NCBI RefSeq assembly: GCF_026230105.1 | Contig: NC_079483.1 | Span: 3,961,312 to 4,025,311, forward strand | DNA: 64,000 nucleotides | Direction: 5' to 3' | Source: Diorhabda sublineata | Taxonomy: Eukaryota > Arthropoda > Insecta > Coleoptera > Chrysomelidae | Shown here: positions 27,801 to 33,049 of the stretch, piece by piece | Numbering within the stretch: position 1 is the first letter of the stretch | Layout of the letters: the number at the start of each line of letters is the position of its first letter | The notes under the pieces: model-generated | Databases searched by the model: none | What the model was told of the DNA's origin: nothing | Seen by the model: the letters and a program-made list of their open reading frames with translations, nothing else | Program-made: the position numbers and the translations under genes

Positions 27801-30800
27801 TAACAAATTGGAATATTATGGCATCCGAGGTGCTCCTTTAAAATGATTTTTTCTTACCTTAAATGTAAAAAACAACTGGTATGAACTAATGTTAAAGTTT
27901 CGAGAAATTCACCAGTTGGCAATAGTGCACATCAGGGTTCAGTTTTAGGTTCAATTCTTTTTTTGGTATTCATGAATCATGTCGCAGACTCAGGAATTAA
28001 TAGTAAATTCCCTTCATTTGCGGATGACACCAGTGTAACCTGGAATGGTCCAGAAATACAAATTTTACATTCTACCATGGACAAAAATCTCATTACTATT
28101 GAGTCCTGGTCTGAAGCGAGGTTCTGCTTAAACACTAAGAAAACTTTAGTTTTACAACCAATAAAACTCAGCCATGACTTAATAGTTTCTTGGTATACAT
28201 ATTGACGGTGTCCTAAATGGTCTGTATATGCAAAGACTTTGACGAAAAATTTATCTTCTGCTTGTTTTGCCATTATATCTGTGTTTAAACAGCTCGAGTC
28301 TCGTACTGCTTCAACATCTTACTACTCATAGATGTTGAAATTTTGTTCAAAAATACAGTTTAAACTCTCCCCAGTTTTTTATTTTAGAATCCGTGTGTTT
28401 TGTTCGCAATCACACTCATAATTCAACTGAGGGACTCATTACCCATTTCTGATCTGGTAAAAAATTCCATCACCATCAGTGCCGAAGAATTATTCAATCA
28501 GCTACCTTCAGAATTAAAAGTGGCAAATACTGTTTTCATTGTTGGGTAAATGATAACTTCATAAAAATTATTTTTCAAATGAATAAACAATAAAATTTGA
28601 TGAAGAAAAGTTGATTGAATTGTTCTCTACTTTTGATAGTGGCCATATAAACACGACGAAAGACATTTGGCGATAATAAAGTTGTATGAAAAACGGATCC
28701 GAAAAACCTTTCAGAAAAGCGAAGACAATATGGAATTTCAATCGCATAAGACTGTTTGGAAGGTAAAGAAAGTGATTCTACATTTTTCAATAACAATATT
28801 ACTAGGGAAACAAGTTGATGTTTGACTACGATATCGATACGGAGCGTCATCATTAACAGTGGCTACCACCAAACCAAACAAAGCTCGGATGAGCAAGTCA
28901 AAAGTGAAAACAAAGCTCGGTTGAGCAAGTCTAAAGTGGAAACAATGTTCAACTGCTATTTTATAGAAACGAGTTGGTCCATAAGGAGTTCGTTCTTCCT
29001 GGGCAGACTGTGAATCAATGATTCTACCTCGAAATGCTTGTCAGCCCTGGTAAATAAAAGCTGCTAAAAATTTGTTTATTATTATAACGAACTCATCTAC
29101 TAATATATAACATTCATTTAGTTCTATTCTATGTTATCGAAGCTAAAGTTTGGAGGACTCGCCGGATATTTCTTGGAAGGTGCTCTTACTGTTATGTTTC
29201 TGTGACCAGTTTCTAATTTTAAGTGTAAGTGTAAGTGAATATTATGAATTTCGTAAGTAAGTGTGAATAAATTCACTCGTTTTGTGATTGAAAGCCTTTT
29301 AAATATATAATAAAAACATTACATTATATTTTATTATTCGTTTTTAATATCAGAGTAAAATTACCTAAGCAAATGTAATTACAAATAAGTGAAAAAAACT
29401 TACCTAATTGCATCAGCCTCAAATTAAAATTGTGTTGCATATTTGTTGAAACAAAAGAAGTAATTACGATCATAGCGGCATACATGTATACCTCGTTTTT
29501 GTCTTCATTGGCTCGATTTGCTTCGTAAACTTTAATGAGTTGTGTGATAAGAAACGGTTGAGATATCCTTAAATCGAAATATTTTATTTTAGATACATAA
29601 CATTGACGAATATAAGTGGCTACCCAAATTTATAGAATTTTTTTTTACCCTGAAGCTTGAAGTCCTTAACAATTAAAAATAAAAAGTGAGGCGTATATTC
29701 AGAACTGAAACCACGTGTTTGTTTCTATGATTTCGATTTGATTTCTTCAAATCAAAGTTCAATTTCTACACATTTTTTGAAAATTTCGATTTTATTCATC
29801 AATGTAATCTCCATCAAGAGTTATAAAATCATTCCATAACTTCTCGATGCCGTACTTGAAGGAGGTTTTATCTTTTTCATTAAAATAGGCTTCAGTTCCA
29901 ACAATTGCTTCTTCATTTAAGCTGAATTTCTTACCGGTGAGCATTTTTTGAGATCAGCAAATAGCAACTGGTGCCAGATCTGGACTATAAGGTAAATGAG
30001 GAAACAATTCGAAGTGTAATTTGTTCGATTAAACCATCGTTGCCATCGTCACAGTTAACAGTGGTTTTTTCTTCGACATATGAGGCTGTTTTTTCTTGAT
30101 ATTTGCATTTAAACGATCCAACAACGCTATGTAGTATTCGTGGTTTCCCGCCTGCAGTCCACTCCGATGATGATCGTTTTTATTCCGCAATGAAGTGATG
30201 GATCCATTGTCATATATTGACGCAAAAAATCTGATTTATTACGTGCAAACATGACCAAAAACTGTTCTGAATCATGAACACGTTATTAGTTTTGATCGAC
30301 TTTTAGTAAACGCGGCACCCGCTTTGAAAAAAGCTTTGTCAAATGCTCATGCATAATTGTAAACACATTGCCTTCTGATATCTTTAAGGTCTTAGCTATC
30401 TGACGCAATTTCAATTTACGATGAGACATAACCAATTTGTGGACTACTTTGATGTTGTCTGGAGTAACCATGTTCACCATCATCGGTGAACCATGTTTAA
30501 ATTTGGTAAACCAATAACAAATGATTCTTTTTGATAGAACAAAGTCCGGATAAGACTTTTGAAGCCATTACTAAGGTTGTACAGTATTTTTTTCATCAAT
30601 AAGCAATAATAAATTAACATACGAAATTGTTTTCGAATGCATTGTTTGGAAAATAACAAAAGTAGCTTCACTTAAATAGCTGTCACTTTTTTCTGACTAA
30701 TCGAAATGTCATGAAATTTTACACATAGTCTTTTGAAAGTTGGTACTTTATAAACATCATATGGATTTTACAATGGCAGCACCATCTCTGTGTCAGTCAC

Positions 30801-32274
30801 ACGACTTGTTGAGTGATGTTATATGTTGGCCTTCTAAACACGAAAATCGCCATAAATATCTTAGATTCGCTGTTGTATATTCTTTGTGATTTCGATGGAG
30901 GCATATTCCCCAGGATCAACTTTTAAATCCAAGCAGAAATTTCTTAAACTGCGTCAATTAGGCCTGGGAAATCATCATTAGAATGCGCTTTTGGTCTAAA
31001 GCAAACACGACTCTCAAATGCGCAAATAGTTTGGGCATAATTCTTCAATCATGAATGACCTTGTGCTTTTCGATAGTTCATACTTAAATTTAAGATAGAC
31101 AAATGATAAAAAATATTTATAATTGGATAAGGGTTTTTTGTTTTTCAAAATATTCTCCGTCAATATCAATAAACTTTTGCATGCGTTGGAATCAATTGTT
31201 GAAGCAAAAACGTTGACCGTAATTTATTTTTGAAATGCAGGAATGAGTAGAAACTATTGGGTGCCAAACAAAGTCTGTATGGCGGATCAAATAGATGTTT
31301 GAGACTCTTCAAAAACGTTTTTCCTTGATATGTTGTGTGAGAGCTCGGATTGTTGTGTTGGAGAATGATTCGTCTTCGGCGATTGGTTTCCTTGATTTTT
31401 ACAAACACTTCTATCAAACAAATGCTGGTGTACCATTCAGATTTGACCATTCTACGTTGCTACAATGGAACGGTGGTGACATGCCCAGTTATTTCGAAAA
31501 AAAAGGTGACCATATATTCATGCCTAAACAACTTTTGTTGAATTTGGCTCGTCTCGAAAGATCTATGATCTGTTTCTATCAATTGTCAAATTATGCGGTA
31601 TTGAACGTGAACAAGTCTATGTTCCATGACGATCTTGCATTATCAGTTTACGTAAAGCATGTTCTGTCTGGTACAACAATCGATTTTGGACGATCCATAC
31701 GAAATTCATCCTGTAGTGAACCGCGACCACGATTGAATTCAGAAAACCAATAAAATACGGTGGCTCGAGATTATGTGTTTCATCACCAAAAGTTGAAGCG
31801 AGTTGGTTTGATCCACGTCGAAAGTCATAGTATTTAATTAAATTTTTTGACCAAAATAATTTTACAAAGTATATATAAACAATTCAAACAGCACTCGTAT
31901 GACGACACGTTCTAAGTACGTTCGCCATTAAAAATGTCAAACTTTATGTTGGCAATGTCAGATTTGACATATTGACATCAGTGTTGACATATCTCAAAAC
32001 TTAAGTAGCAACCTTCTTATATTGAATAAAATATTTACGTACCTACCTTACTACCTCTGAAATGATAATAATTATATTTATAACAATGAATTCTCCTACG
32101 AAGGTTGCAGCTGATGCTTTTATGAGAGAAGGATGCTTCTGAGTTAGTTGTTGTTTCCATTTATGTTCTAATTTATTGCCTAGTTTTCCAGATTCGTGAC
32201 TGTTTCTTTGTTTATAGATATCGTCTTCAGTAAGGTCAGTTTTATATCCTTTAACAAACAACGGTAGTAGCCAA
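3405..32274 (-). CDS. ABCC/MRP4-like ABC transporter, ten exons, 5' exon missing
   Basis: Membrane exporter of the ABCC (MRP4-type) group, which uses ATP to move organic anions and conjugates out of the cell. The segments are 32274-32047, 29567-29404, 25612-25346, 23509-23353, 21988-20708, 20263-19867, 16643-16493, 14004-13774, 6945-6434 and 3872-3405. All borders are GT-AG and all codon phases agree, giving 1,284 residues after one leading base. Numbering from the first codon seen: TMD1 spans about 1-370. NBD1 has Walker A GPVGSGKTT (431-439), signature LSGGQ (521-525), Walker B LLDD (543-546) and H-loop His 578. A Glu-rich linker follows near 620. TMD2 spans about 690-1000. NBD2 has Walker A GRTGAGKTS (1060-1068), signature FSVGQ (1162-1166), Walker B LVLDE (Glu 1187) and His 1218. 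Vertebrate MRP4 is about 1,325 residues, so only a short N-terminus is missing. There is no TMD0. No stop or frameshift was seen, so the gene looks functional. The exact ABCC subtype cannot be fixed by eye. Confidence 0.93.
3873..4902. other. ABCC intron, AT-rich, Lys-rich open frames
   Basis: Part of the last ABCC intron. Positions 4400-4640 are very A-rich and give a Lys-rich open frame with no recognisable domain. I treat it as low-complexity sequence. Confidence 0.35.
4903..5969 (+). mobile_element. Mariner-like element, copy A (irritans/Hsmar type), decayed
   Basis: DD34D transposase remnant in the last ABCC intron. The N-terminal HTH region holds SLATVKYWVAKFKPG, then CEDQHRSGRPNEVTTPDMLR and VLDDRRLKLRVLADIIGISE. 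Later frames give TMDEMWVHHFTPE (first catalytic Asp) and a broken second-Asp block. An SPDLIRSDYF tail (usual SPDLAPSDYF) carries the third Asp. A CCTCG|TA end is clear at 5965-5971. The left end (TA at 4901-4902, TGTGAGGT) has drifted. Several frameshifts make it inactive. It is the same family as 26170-27056 and 33050-33840. Confidence 0.85.
5970..6433. other. ABCC intron next to mariner copy A
   Basis: Nothing recognised. An open frame crosses from exon i into this intron but has no domain past the splice site. Confidence 0.4.
6434..6945 (-). CDS. ABCC exon i: end of TMD2, first half of NBD2
   Basis: 512-nt exon with the last TMD2 helix (ALTGMFQWGMRQWSEFENQM), the SVERV linker and the start of NBD2: Walker A IVGRTGAGKTS and Q-loop IIPQEPVLFSGTLRKNLDPF. 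It ends DEYNDD at a GTAAGT donor in phase 0. Acceptor ttttatag. Confidence 0.96.
6946..7381. other. ABCC intron, nothing recognised
   Basis: AT-rich intron between exon i and the mariner element that follows. No domain or repeat seen. Confidence 0.4.
7382..8545 (-). mobile_element. Mariner-like element with intact TIRs, TA duplication and an internal deletion
   Basis: Both ends begin CGAGGAT with matching inner sequence (CGAGGATATATTGA on the left, CGAGGATGTATTGA on the right, inverted) and are flanked by TA (7380-7381, 8546-8547). On the minus strand the N-terminus reads EYRAIIKYLNLKG and GDQCPSYAKI, then jumps to LSDRRI, so about 40 residues of the DNA-binding region are gone. The rest follows: LIPKCLNVDEKRARVEASRS, IATMDETTIKK (first Asp), KKFRDQKSAGKVLASVFWDC, LFLQDNAPADKSHVAMQKI (second Asp) and GFELLEHPP. 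Several in-frame stops and shifts are present. Length 1,164 bp. Confidence 0.9.
8548..9382. other. ABCC intron, nothing firmly recognised
   Basis: AT-rich, with no coding signal. The segment 8690-8820 (ending in a CACCCTGCATAATATT run) has the look of a dispersed insect repeat, but I cannot name it. Confidence 0.3.
9383..9766 (+). mobile_element. PIF/Harbinger-like transposase N-terminal remnant
   Basis: An open stretch from about 9550 reads MLSKRRLAAALG, then a segment in which YSIRELEIEDSSTI is followed by a stop and EFL. This resembles the N-terminal region of PIF/Harbinger transposases (arm of basic residues, then a 'xxELxxEDxxxFxxFL' block). The catalytic domain is absent because a foldback element follows at once. 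The call gains weight from the MADF-like ORF on the far side of that element (11236-11472). Confidence 0.4.
9771..11090. mobile_element. Foldback element: 1.3-kb near-palindrome
   Basis: The arm 9771-10410 is the reverse complement, with scattered mismatches and a small indel, of the arm 10493-11090. The loop is 82 nt (10411-10492). Anchors: TTCACGACGAGCTGAATCGA at the left end reappears inverted near 11075-11090. The inner edge ATTTACTTTAGT matches ACTAAAGTAAAT. Open frames here are antisense echoes of one another and are not genes. No coding capacity, so it is probably a non-autonomous foldback transposon. If transcribed as ABCC intron RNA it would form a very long hairpin. Confidence 0.9.
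11236..11472 (-). pseudogene. MADF/Myb-like DNA-binding ORF of a PIF/Harbinger-like element, broken
   Basis: From ATG at 11472 the frame reads MSSNKNWFSEETKELIKQYE, then LWNTKLSKYHDPNKKNQILK, which fits a MADF/Myb-SANT-like domain (acidic helix, 'LWN..L..Y.D..KK' core). A stop comes soon after (ELCEK then TAG), followed by a decayed remainder. PIF/Harbinger transposons carry such a protein as a second gene. With the transposase-like remnant at 9383-9766 it suggests one element split by the foldback insertion. Confidence 0.5.
11473..12118. other. ABCC intron, nothing recognised
   Basis: AT-rich intron DNA without coding or repeat signals that I can identify. Confidence 0.4.
12119..12665 (+). 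mobile_element. CR1/jockey-like LINE, RT C-terminus and 3' tail
   Basis: Frames read LRYALPFWST, then ERILKLQKRAVIYLLRRNSR and ESVCLIRKRG, the thumb and C-terminal region of a CR1/jockey-type reverse transcriptase. After a frameshift come LPTPRSELVKGSIFYNAKK and HNHLPIEIKSM. The 3' tail ends in GACAATAAAG near 12650. The same tail recurs at 13213-13290 and, on the other strand, at 41590-42200. 5'-truncated and dead. Confidence 0.7.
12666..13212. other. ABCC intron with a short insect-repeat-like segment
   Basis: No gene. The piece near 12795-12900, starting atacaggatgtttctaaatt, resembles the 'ACAGGGTGTTTCTAAATTA' type of dispersed insect repeat. Confidence 0.3.
13213..13290 (+). mobile_element. 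Solitary LINE 3' tail
   Basis: Matches the last part of the LINE at 12590-12660: ttttagtttttacaagctct, tgtctacaaattgtagcaat and tttttggcaatgaaag. Only the 3' end is present, as in strong 5' truncation. Confidence 0.6.
13291..13773. other. ABCC intron, nothing recognised
   Basis: No coding or repeat signal identified. The window 13498-13707 is open on the minus strand but has no recognisable domain. Confidence 0.35.
13774..14004 (-). CDS. ABCC exon h: TMD2
   Basis: 231-nt exon beginning RSPIFTHLSASLQGLTTIRA (ABCC TMD2 coupling helix) and ending FWLDFVCVIYIALVLAALLF plus IKS. Acceptor ttacag, donor GTAAGA. The last G joins AA of the next exon to give Glu. Confidence 0.95.
14622..14878 (+). 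CDS. Candidate nested gene start, two exons, FRPW motif
   Basis: Not recognised. An ATG in good context (aaatATGG) opens MAFFRPWANEDNEQCSENKH (14622-14683), then a GT donor. An acceptor at 14806 continues the frame at 14807-14878 with RKKRMDGVQKGLSSRLFKPN and ALTAR, then a GTAATC donor. Both splice sites keep frame. A possible third exon starts at 15260 (RRNFPFFRKSGLWP), but an hAT-like element interrupts it at 15298. FRPW is a known co-repressor-binding motif in some insect transcription factors. Here it is only suggestive. A CCAAT-type ATTGG lies about 130 nt upstream. The model lies within an ABCC intron on the opposite strand. It could be chance. Confidence 0.3.
14879..15297. other. Intron DNA, possible third exon of the nested candidate at 15260
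   Basis: AT-rich. The only item of note is an acceptor (atttatag) at 15252-15259 followed by an open frame in the phase expected from the donor at 14879. Confidence 0.25.
15298..15730. mobile_element. hAT-like non-autonomous element (MITE)
   Basis: Begins CAGTGGCGGCGC and ends with the inverse of CAGGGGCGCC, short hAT-type terminal repeats. The 8-bp flanks are GCTGTGGC and CCTGTGAC, a degenerate match (6 of 8) to an 8-bp target duplication as hAT elements make. No coding capacity. The ends are much less AT-rich than the surroundings. Confidence 0.55.
15731..16492. other. ABCC intron, nothing recognised
   Basis: AT-rich intron sequence with no recognisable gene, RNA or repeat. Confidence 0.4.
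16493..16643 (-). CDS. ABCC exon g: TMD2 helices
   Basis: 151-nt exon reading IGLYVASTCLVIGSLTLWIL and later VIFVETSRDVKRIESV, matching the ABCC 'ETSRDVKRLES' loop. Acceptor ttttttag, donor GTAAGT. The last base A joins CT of the next exon to give Thr. Confidence 0.95.
16644..17452. other. ABCC intron, nothing recognised
   Basis: Very AT-rich, with runs built from ATTTATTTATT around 17140-17240. No gene recognised. Confidence 0.4.
17453..18039 (+). mobile_element. Internally deleted mariner-like element, 'CTATTAAATAACG' TIR family
   Basis: TIRs CGCTATTAAATAACGTGACTG (first bases at 17461) and, inverted, GGCTATTAAATAATGAGACTGG. The right end is CCTCG|TA. The plus strand reads VTYQSQIS, then AYGDNSLSHARVFEWCNRFS (N-terminal HTH), and jumps to KNGLILHQDNAPAHNALSVK (second catalytic Asp), so the middle of the transposase is gone. 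The same family is present at 60368-61151, in other deletion states. Confidence 0.85.
18040..18289. other. ABCC intron between a mariner and a LINE remnant
   Basis: Nothing recognised with confidence. Confidence 0.3.
18290..18600 (+). mobile_element. LINE RNase H domain remnant
   Basis: One plus frame gives CGVPRHTAA, two stops, then NEISDRLARLGANNPLFD, which matches the end of LINE RNase H domains ('WVPGHxGxxGNExADxLARxGA', with the active-site Asp and nearby His region). The flanks are too decayed to place the clade. Candidates are LINE clades that carry RNase H. Confidence 0.55.
18601..19620. repeat. Less AT-rich unclassified block
   Basis: About 1 kb of visibly higher GC content than the flanking intron, with segments such as cgcagcgtgactacacagtg, cgccttctcgacgtcgacga and gcctctcccaccctcttttt. 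It ends near a CAATAAAAAGGG at about 19590. One plus open frame (18735-19049) has an Arg-rich middle but no domain I know. Probably the 3' part or LTR region of a retroelement. Not identified. Confidence 0.35.
19621..19866. other. ABCC intron, nothing recognised
   Basis: Short AT-rich intron segment before the donor of exon f. Confidence 0.4.
19867..20263 (-). CDS. ABCC exon f: TMD2 start
   Basis: 397-nt exon. An extracellular loop contains several N-x-S/T sequons (for example NKT, NIS and NQS). Membrane helices follow, then the conserved MHNKMFVNIVYSPMRFFNIN and GRILNRFSKDIGTLDE segment. Acceptor gttttag, donor GTAATA, phase 0 at the 3' side. Confidence 0.95.
20264..20707. other. ABCC intron between exons e and f
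   Basis: Short intron of 444 nt with GT-AG ends. No repeat recognised. Confidence 0.6.
20708..21988 (-). CDS. ABCC exon e: end of TMD1, all of NBD1, linker
   Basis: Large exon of 1,281 nt. It carries the last TMD1 helices, the whole first nucleotide-binding domain (Walker A GPVGSGKTT, Q-loop in YASQEPW, signature LSGGQKARINLARAVY, Walker B IYLLDDPLSAVDAH, THQL switch), an acidic run of Asp/Glu and the first TMD2 helix. The acceptor is ttttttag at 21989-21990. The donor GTGAGT at 20707 splits a Trp codon. Confidence 0.97.
21989..22489. other. ABCC intron, nothing recognised
   Basis: Mostly AT-rich. The segment 22270-22489 abuts a mariner remnant and reads through on the minus strand as a Lys/Ser-rich frame. 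Its origin is unknown. Confidence 0.3.
22490..22980 (-). mobile_element. Mariner-like element remnant (second family), copy 1
   Basis: The minus frame reads MFEKIRETSRRRRIILCDDN, then ASSHTSVQTKTFLKCQNIES and PPYSPCLAPNGFFLFLQIKN. It carries the second Asp (DDNASSH). The normal third-block Asp of SPDLAP is replaced (SPCLAP). The end reads TA CGAGGGCTGCTACTAGAG on the minus strand at 22980-22963, then TTTTGAGATATGACAACACT. A sister copy is at 31120-32019. N-terminus lost. Confidence 0.75.
22981..23352. other. ABCC intron, nothing recognised
   Basis: No gene or repeat recognised. Confidence 0.4.
23353..23509 (-). CDS. ABCC exon d: TMD1 intracellular loop
   Basis: 157-nt exon containing TDERVRLMNEIISGIQVIKM and YTWEYPF, the conserved coupling loop of ABCC TMD1. 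Acceptor tttttaag, donor GTAAGT after AT, which completes a Met codon with the next exon. Confidence 0.95.
23510..23984. other. ABCC intron, nothing firmly recognised
   Basis: The part 23760-23935 is less AT-rich and may belong to the hAT remnant that follows, but gives no readable domain. Confidence 0.3.
23985..24640 (+). mobile_element. hAT superfamily (Buster/ZBED5-like) transposase remnant
   Basis: Plus frames, with shifts, read YRVAKTSKAHSIVETFIKPC (the 'AKxxKPHTIGExLIKPC' block). They then read LLFEYNTKLAEILDDGNWYR and LAYIFSTQNRMDISV (the 'YNTKLAExLDDxxWxxxLAYLxDIFxxLNxLNLSLQG' block). Next come a KSTFGQKVWMRG-type frame and YEWVFNPLTA, and lastly DGFSYFWIRL before the usual C-terminal dimerisation region. 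This order is that of ZBED5/SCAND3-type hAT transposases. The first catalytic segment is missing. Confidence 0.75.
24641..24869. other. ABCC intron, nothing recognised
   Basis: Short decayed stretch between two element remnants. Confidence 0.3.
24870..25240 (-). mobile_element. RTE-like LINE reverse transcriptase fragment
   Basis: On the minus strand the segment encodes a drifted RT finger region (GITRAINSSKDNKRVGPNLL, then LLKLLDNEGMKGF). At the DNA level it matches 47640-47850 (shared ttgtctaataatttgagcag-type string and gagctatttattgctct). It lies directly downstream of ABCC exon c. Confidence 0.6.
25346..25612 (-). CDS. ABCC exon c: TMD1
   Basis: Reads GMKMRVACCSLIYRKALKLS, then TTIGQMVNLLSNDVARFD, the well-conserved ABCC intracellular loop, followed by two membrane helices. 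Acceptor ttttcag, donor GTAAGT. The final codon (Ser) is split with the next exon. Confidence 0.95.
25613..25920. other. ABCC intron, nothing recognised
   Basis: AT-rich, no signal beyond the exon c acceptor. Confidence 0.4.
25921..26169 (-). mobile_element. Fragment of an unclassified transposon-associated protein ('HIKLGLMKxFVKA' family), copy 1
   Basis: Minus frame: KIILPSLHIKLGMIMQFVNA, then FDNDGDYFNY, followed by a jump to SSHDGRYLKIYCLLKN. The first part matches the HIKLGLMKNFVKAMD block of the copy at 43548-44899. The second matches its 'MMGDYCWFLKRE' C-terminal block, so the middle is deleted. Mariner copy B sits directly at its 5' side. Confidence 0.6.
26170..27056 (+). mobile_element. 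Mariner-like element, copy B (same family as copy A), decayed
   Basis: Shares its left end with copy A (tattagaaagtacacaatct) and its right end (TACTTCTTGGACCATCCTCG). Readable parts: a diverged N-terminus, CEVQHRGGRPNEVTTPE in shifted frames, KARTVGNFMASVFSDT-type sequence (expected KVMASVFWD), then GLFYQDIAPAHPIVIAKAKI, where the normal DNAPAH second Asp block has become DIAPAH. The first catalytic block is deleted. Confidence 0.8.
27057..27465. other. ABCC intron, probable upstream part of the LINE that follows
   Basis: Nothing readable with confidence until about 27465. Confidence 0.3.
27466..28590 (+). mobile_element. CR1/jockey-like LINE, reverse transcriptase to 3' end, decayed
   Basis: Plus-strand RT blocks in shifting frames: FYKGGEKNNTSKYRPIALS (block 2a-3), LNEIYTPLNNKFYSASVFCD, then IAKAFDSVNHEIFINKLEYY (block A with catalytic Asp), GIRGAPLK, and FADDTSV at about 28018 (block C, the usual YADDT/FADDT). 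The C-terminal ESVCFVRN motif resembles that of the LINE at 12119. Ends with AATAAACAATAAAATTTGA near 28580. Many stops and shifts. Confidence 0.75.
28591..28869. other. ABCC intron, antisense open frame without domain
   Basis: The minus strand is open (about 28575-28853) but shows no family I recognise. It abuts a mariner fragment on the other strand. Confidence 0.3.
28870..29040 (+). mobile_element. Mariner DDE fragment with a short tandem duplication
   Basis: The plus frame reads NKARLSKSKVETMFNCYF, then SWSIRSSFFLGRL, matching the mariner block 'KKARMSKSKVKTMLIxFFDxxGxVHxEFxPxGQTV'. The start is duplicated in tandem: caaagctcggatgagcaagt is followed about 35 nt later by caaagctcggttgagcaagt. 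Confidence 0.6.
29041..29403. other. ABCC intron, nothing recognised
   Basis: AT-rich segment leading to the donor of exon b. Confidence 0.4.
29404..29567 (-). CDS. ABCC exon b: TMD1 helices
   Basis: 164-nt exon that begins ISQPFLITQLIKVYEANRAN and ends LRLMQLG (last codon split). It corresponds to the first membrane helices of TMD1 in ABCC proteins. Acceptor tttaag at 29569-29568 and donor GTAAGT at 29403. Phases match both neighbours. Confidence 0.92.
29640..30720 (-). mobile_element. Mariner-like element (irritans-type), copy D, decayed
   Basis: On the minus strand, parts of the whole transposase can be traced. HTH region: NIKVVHKLVMSHRKLKLRQI, then AKTLKISEGNVFTIMHEHLT. Linker: LFSKRVPRLLKVDQN. 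Catalytic part in broken frames: the second-Asp region near 30080-30160 is disrupted. C-terminus: KTSFKYGIEKLWNDFITLDG, then DYIDE and a stop near 29796. Frameshifts and stops throughout. It lies in the ABCC intron between exons a and b. Ends not clear. Confidence 0.8.
30721..31119. other. ABCC intron with a short repeat shared with 32975-33060
   Basis: The part 30945-31005 (cttaaactgcgtcaattagg, then gcgcttttggtctaaag) recurs at 32985-33045 with mismatches. Both lie next to mariner remnants and may be part of one. Confidence 0.35.
31120..32019 (-). mobile_element. Mariner-like element (second family), copy 2, decayed
   Basis: Sister of 22490-22980. The minus frame reads CLIEVFVKIKETNRRRRIIL, then QHNNPSSHTTYQGKTFLKSL, where the usual H-D-N second Asp has become H-N-N. 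Next come PPYRLCLAPNSFYSFLHFKN and, upstream, YQTEHALRKLIMQD. The right end (TTAAGTAGCAACCTTCTTATA) matches the sister's end. A 459-nt plus-strand open frame here (31295-31753) is antisense only. Confidence 0.7.
32047..32274 (-). CDS. ABCC exon a: N-terminal cytoplasmic part, start of TMD1
   Basis: Most upstream exon that can be recognised. It reads WLLPLFVKGYKTDLTEDDIY and onward, the conserved ABCC N-terminal segment before TMD1. Acceptor tttttag lies above 32274 and donor GTAGG below 32047. The first base belongs to a split codon, so at least one more coding exon with the ATG must lie upstream on this strand. I searched by eye and did not find it. The donor falls within an Arg codon shared with the next exon. 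Confidence 0.9.
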
Positions 32275-32778
32275 CTAAAAATGAATTCTTTGAATAGAAA
32301 TTATTCTTATTAACATTACTTCTTTATATTCTTTCAAATAGTGTCGTTGTCTATTTATTGTTTTCAACTGTGGTATAAAACTATATAAATATGCTTTCTA
32401 AAGAGTAATAATATATACGAGTATTATTCACTATATTGTTAACATGAAGTCCGCGATGTTACAAAACGAATTTAGGAATCGTAGGCGCAAAAATTTTTCT
32501 ATTCGTCTATTGTCTTATTAAAGACGAGCCGTTTGAAATAACACTTACAAGGGTTATCTAAATAGAAACAAAACATTCTTTCCATAATAATTTTTCAGTG
32601 TTCTTTTCAATCTTTTCCGCGATGTTTTTTCAACCATTCTAAATAATAGTTGCTGCTTTTCTTTCTTCAAAACAAAACTTAACGTATGTGATCTTGTTTG
32701 ATGAAATTGTCTCTCCTGCAAGTAGAAATTTATGATAAGGAACCAGGATGGCCTTATATCAAGATGTTGTAACGTACG
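32275..32778. other. Intron upstream of ABCC exon a
   Basis: AT-rich. I looked here for the missing 5' exon (expected ending near an ABCC 'NPxxxAxxxSxxxFxW' segment) and did not find it. Confidence 0.4.
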
Positions 32779-33049
32779 TTATCCTGATGGTAAAGCACTT
32801 TCTTCTTCTTCAAAGAGGTAGCTTTTTGCAATTTCTTCCTTAACATTATCAAGCAATGATGCGTAATACAATTCCATGACTATCCCAAAGAATGGTAACT
32901 CATTTTTCCGACCTATGAAACTGTTTTTTTTATTAGCTAGTTTCCTTTTGCATTTCGCTGTCCTGGTTATTTTTTGCATTTTGCTTAAACTGCGTCAATT
33001 AAGCTTGGAAAATTCAAACGCGCTTTTGGTCCAAAGTGAGCAAATACGG
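32779..33049 (-). mobile_element. Mariner-like fragment (third type)
   Basis: Minus frame reads FFGIVMELYYASLLDNVKEE, then IAKSYLFEEEESALPSG, matching the region 'FWDxxGxxxxxYYASLLDxLKExIAxK' just before the second catalytic Asp block. Upstream and downstream parts are missing. Confidence 0.55.

Noticed and set aside
31295..31753. 152-codon plus-strand open frame
   Set aside because: It is antisense to a mariner-like remnant on the minus strand, whose conserved blocks explain the region.
32521..32560. GT-type donor (gtaagt on the minus strand) as the end of the missing ABCC 5' exon
   Set aside because: The frame before it does not encode an ABCC N-terminal segment and lacks a start codon in range.
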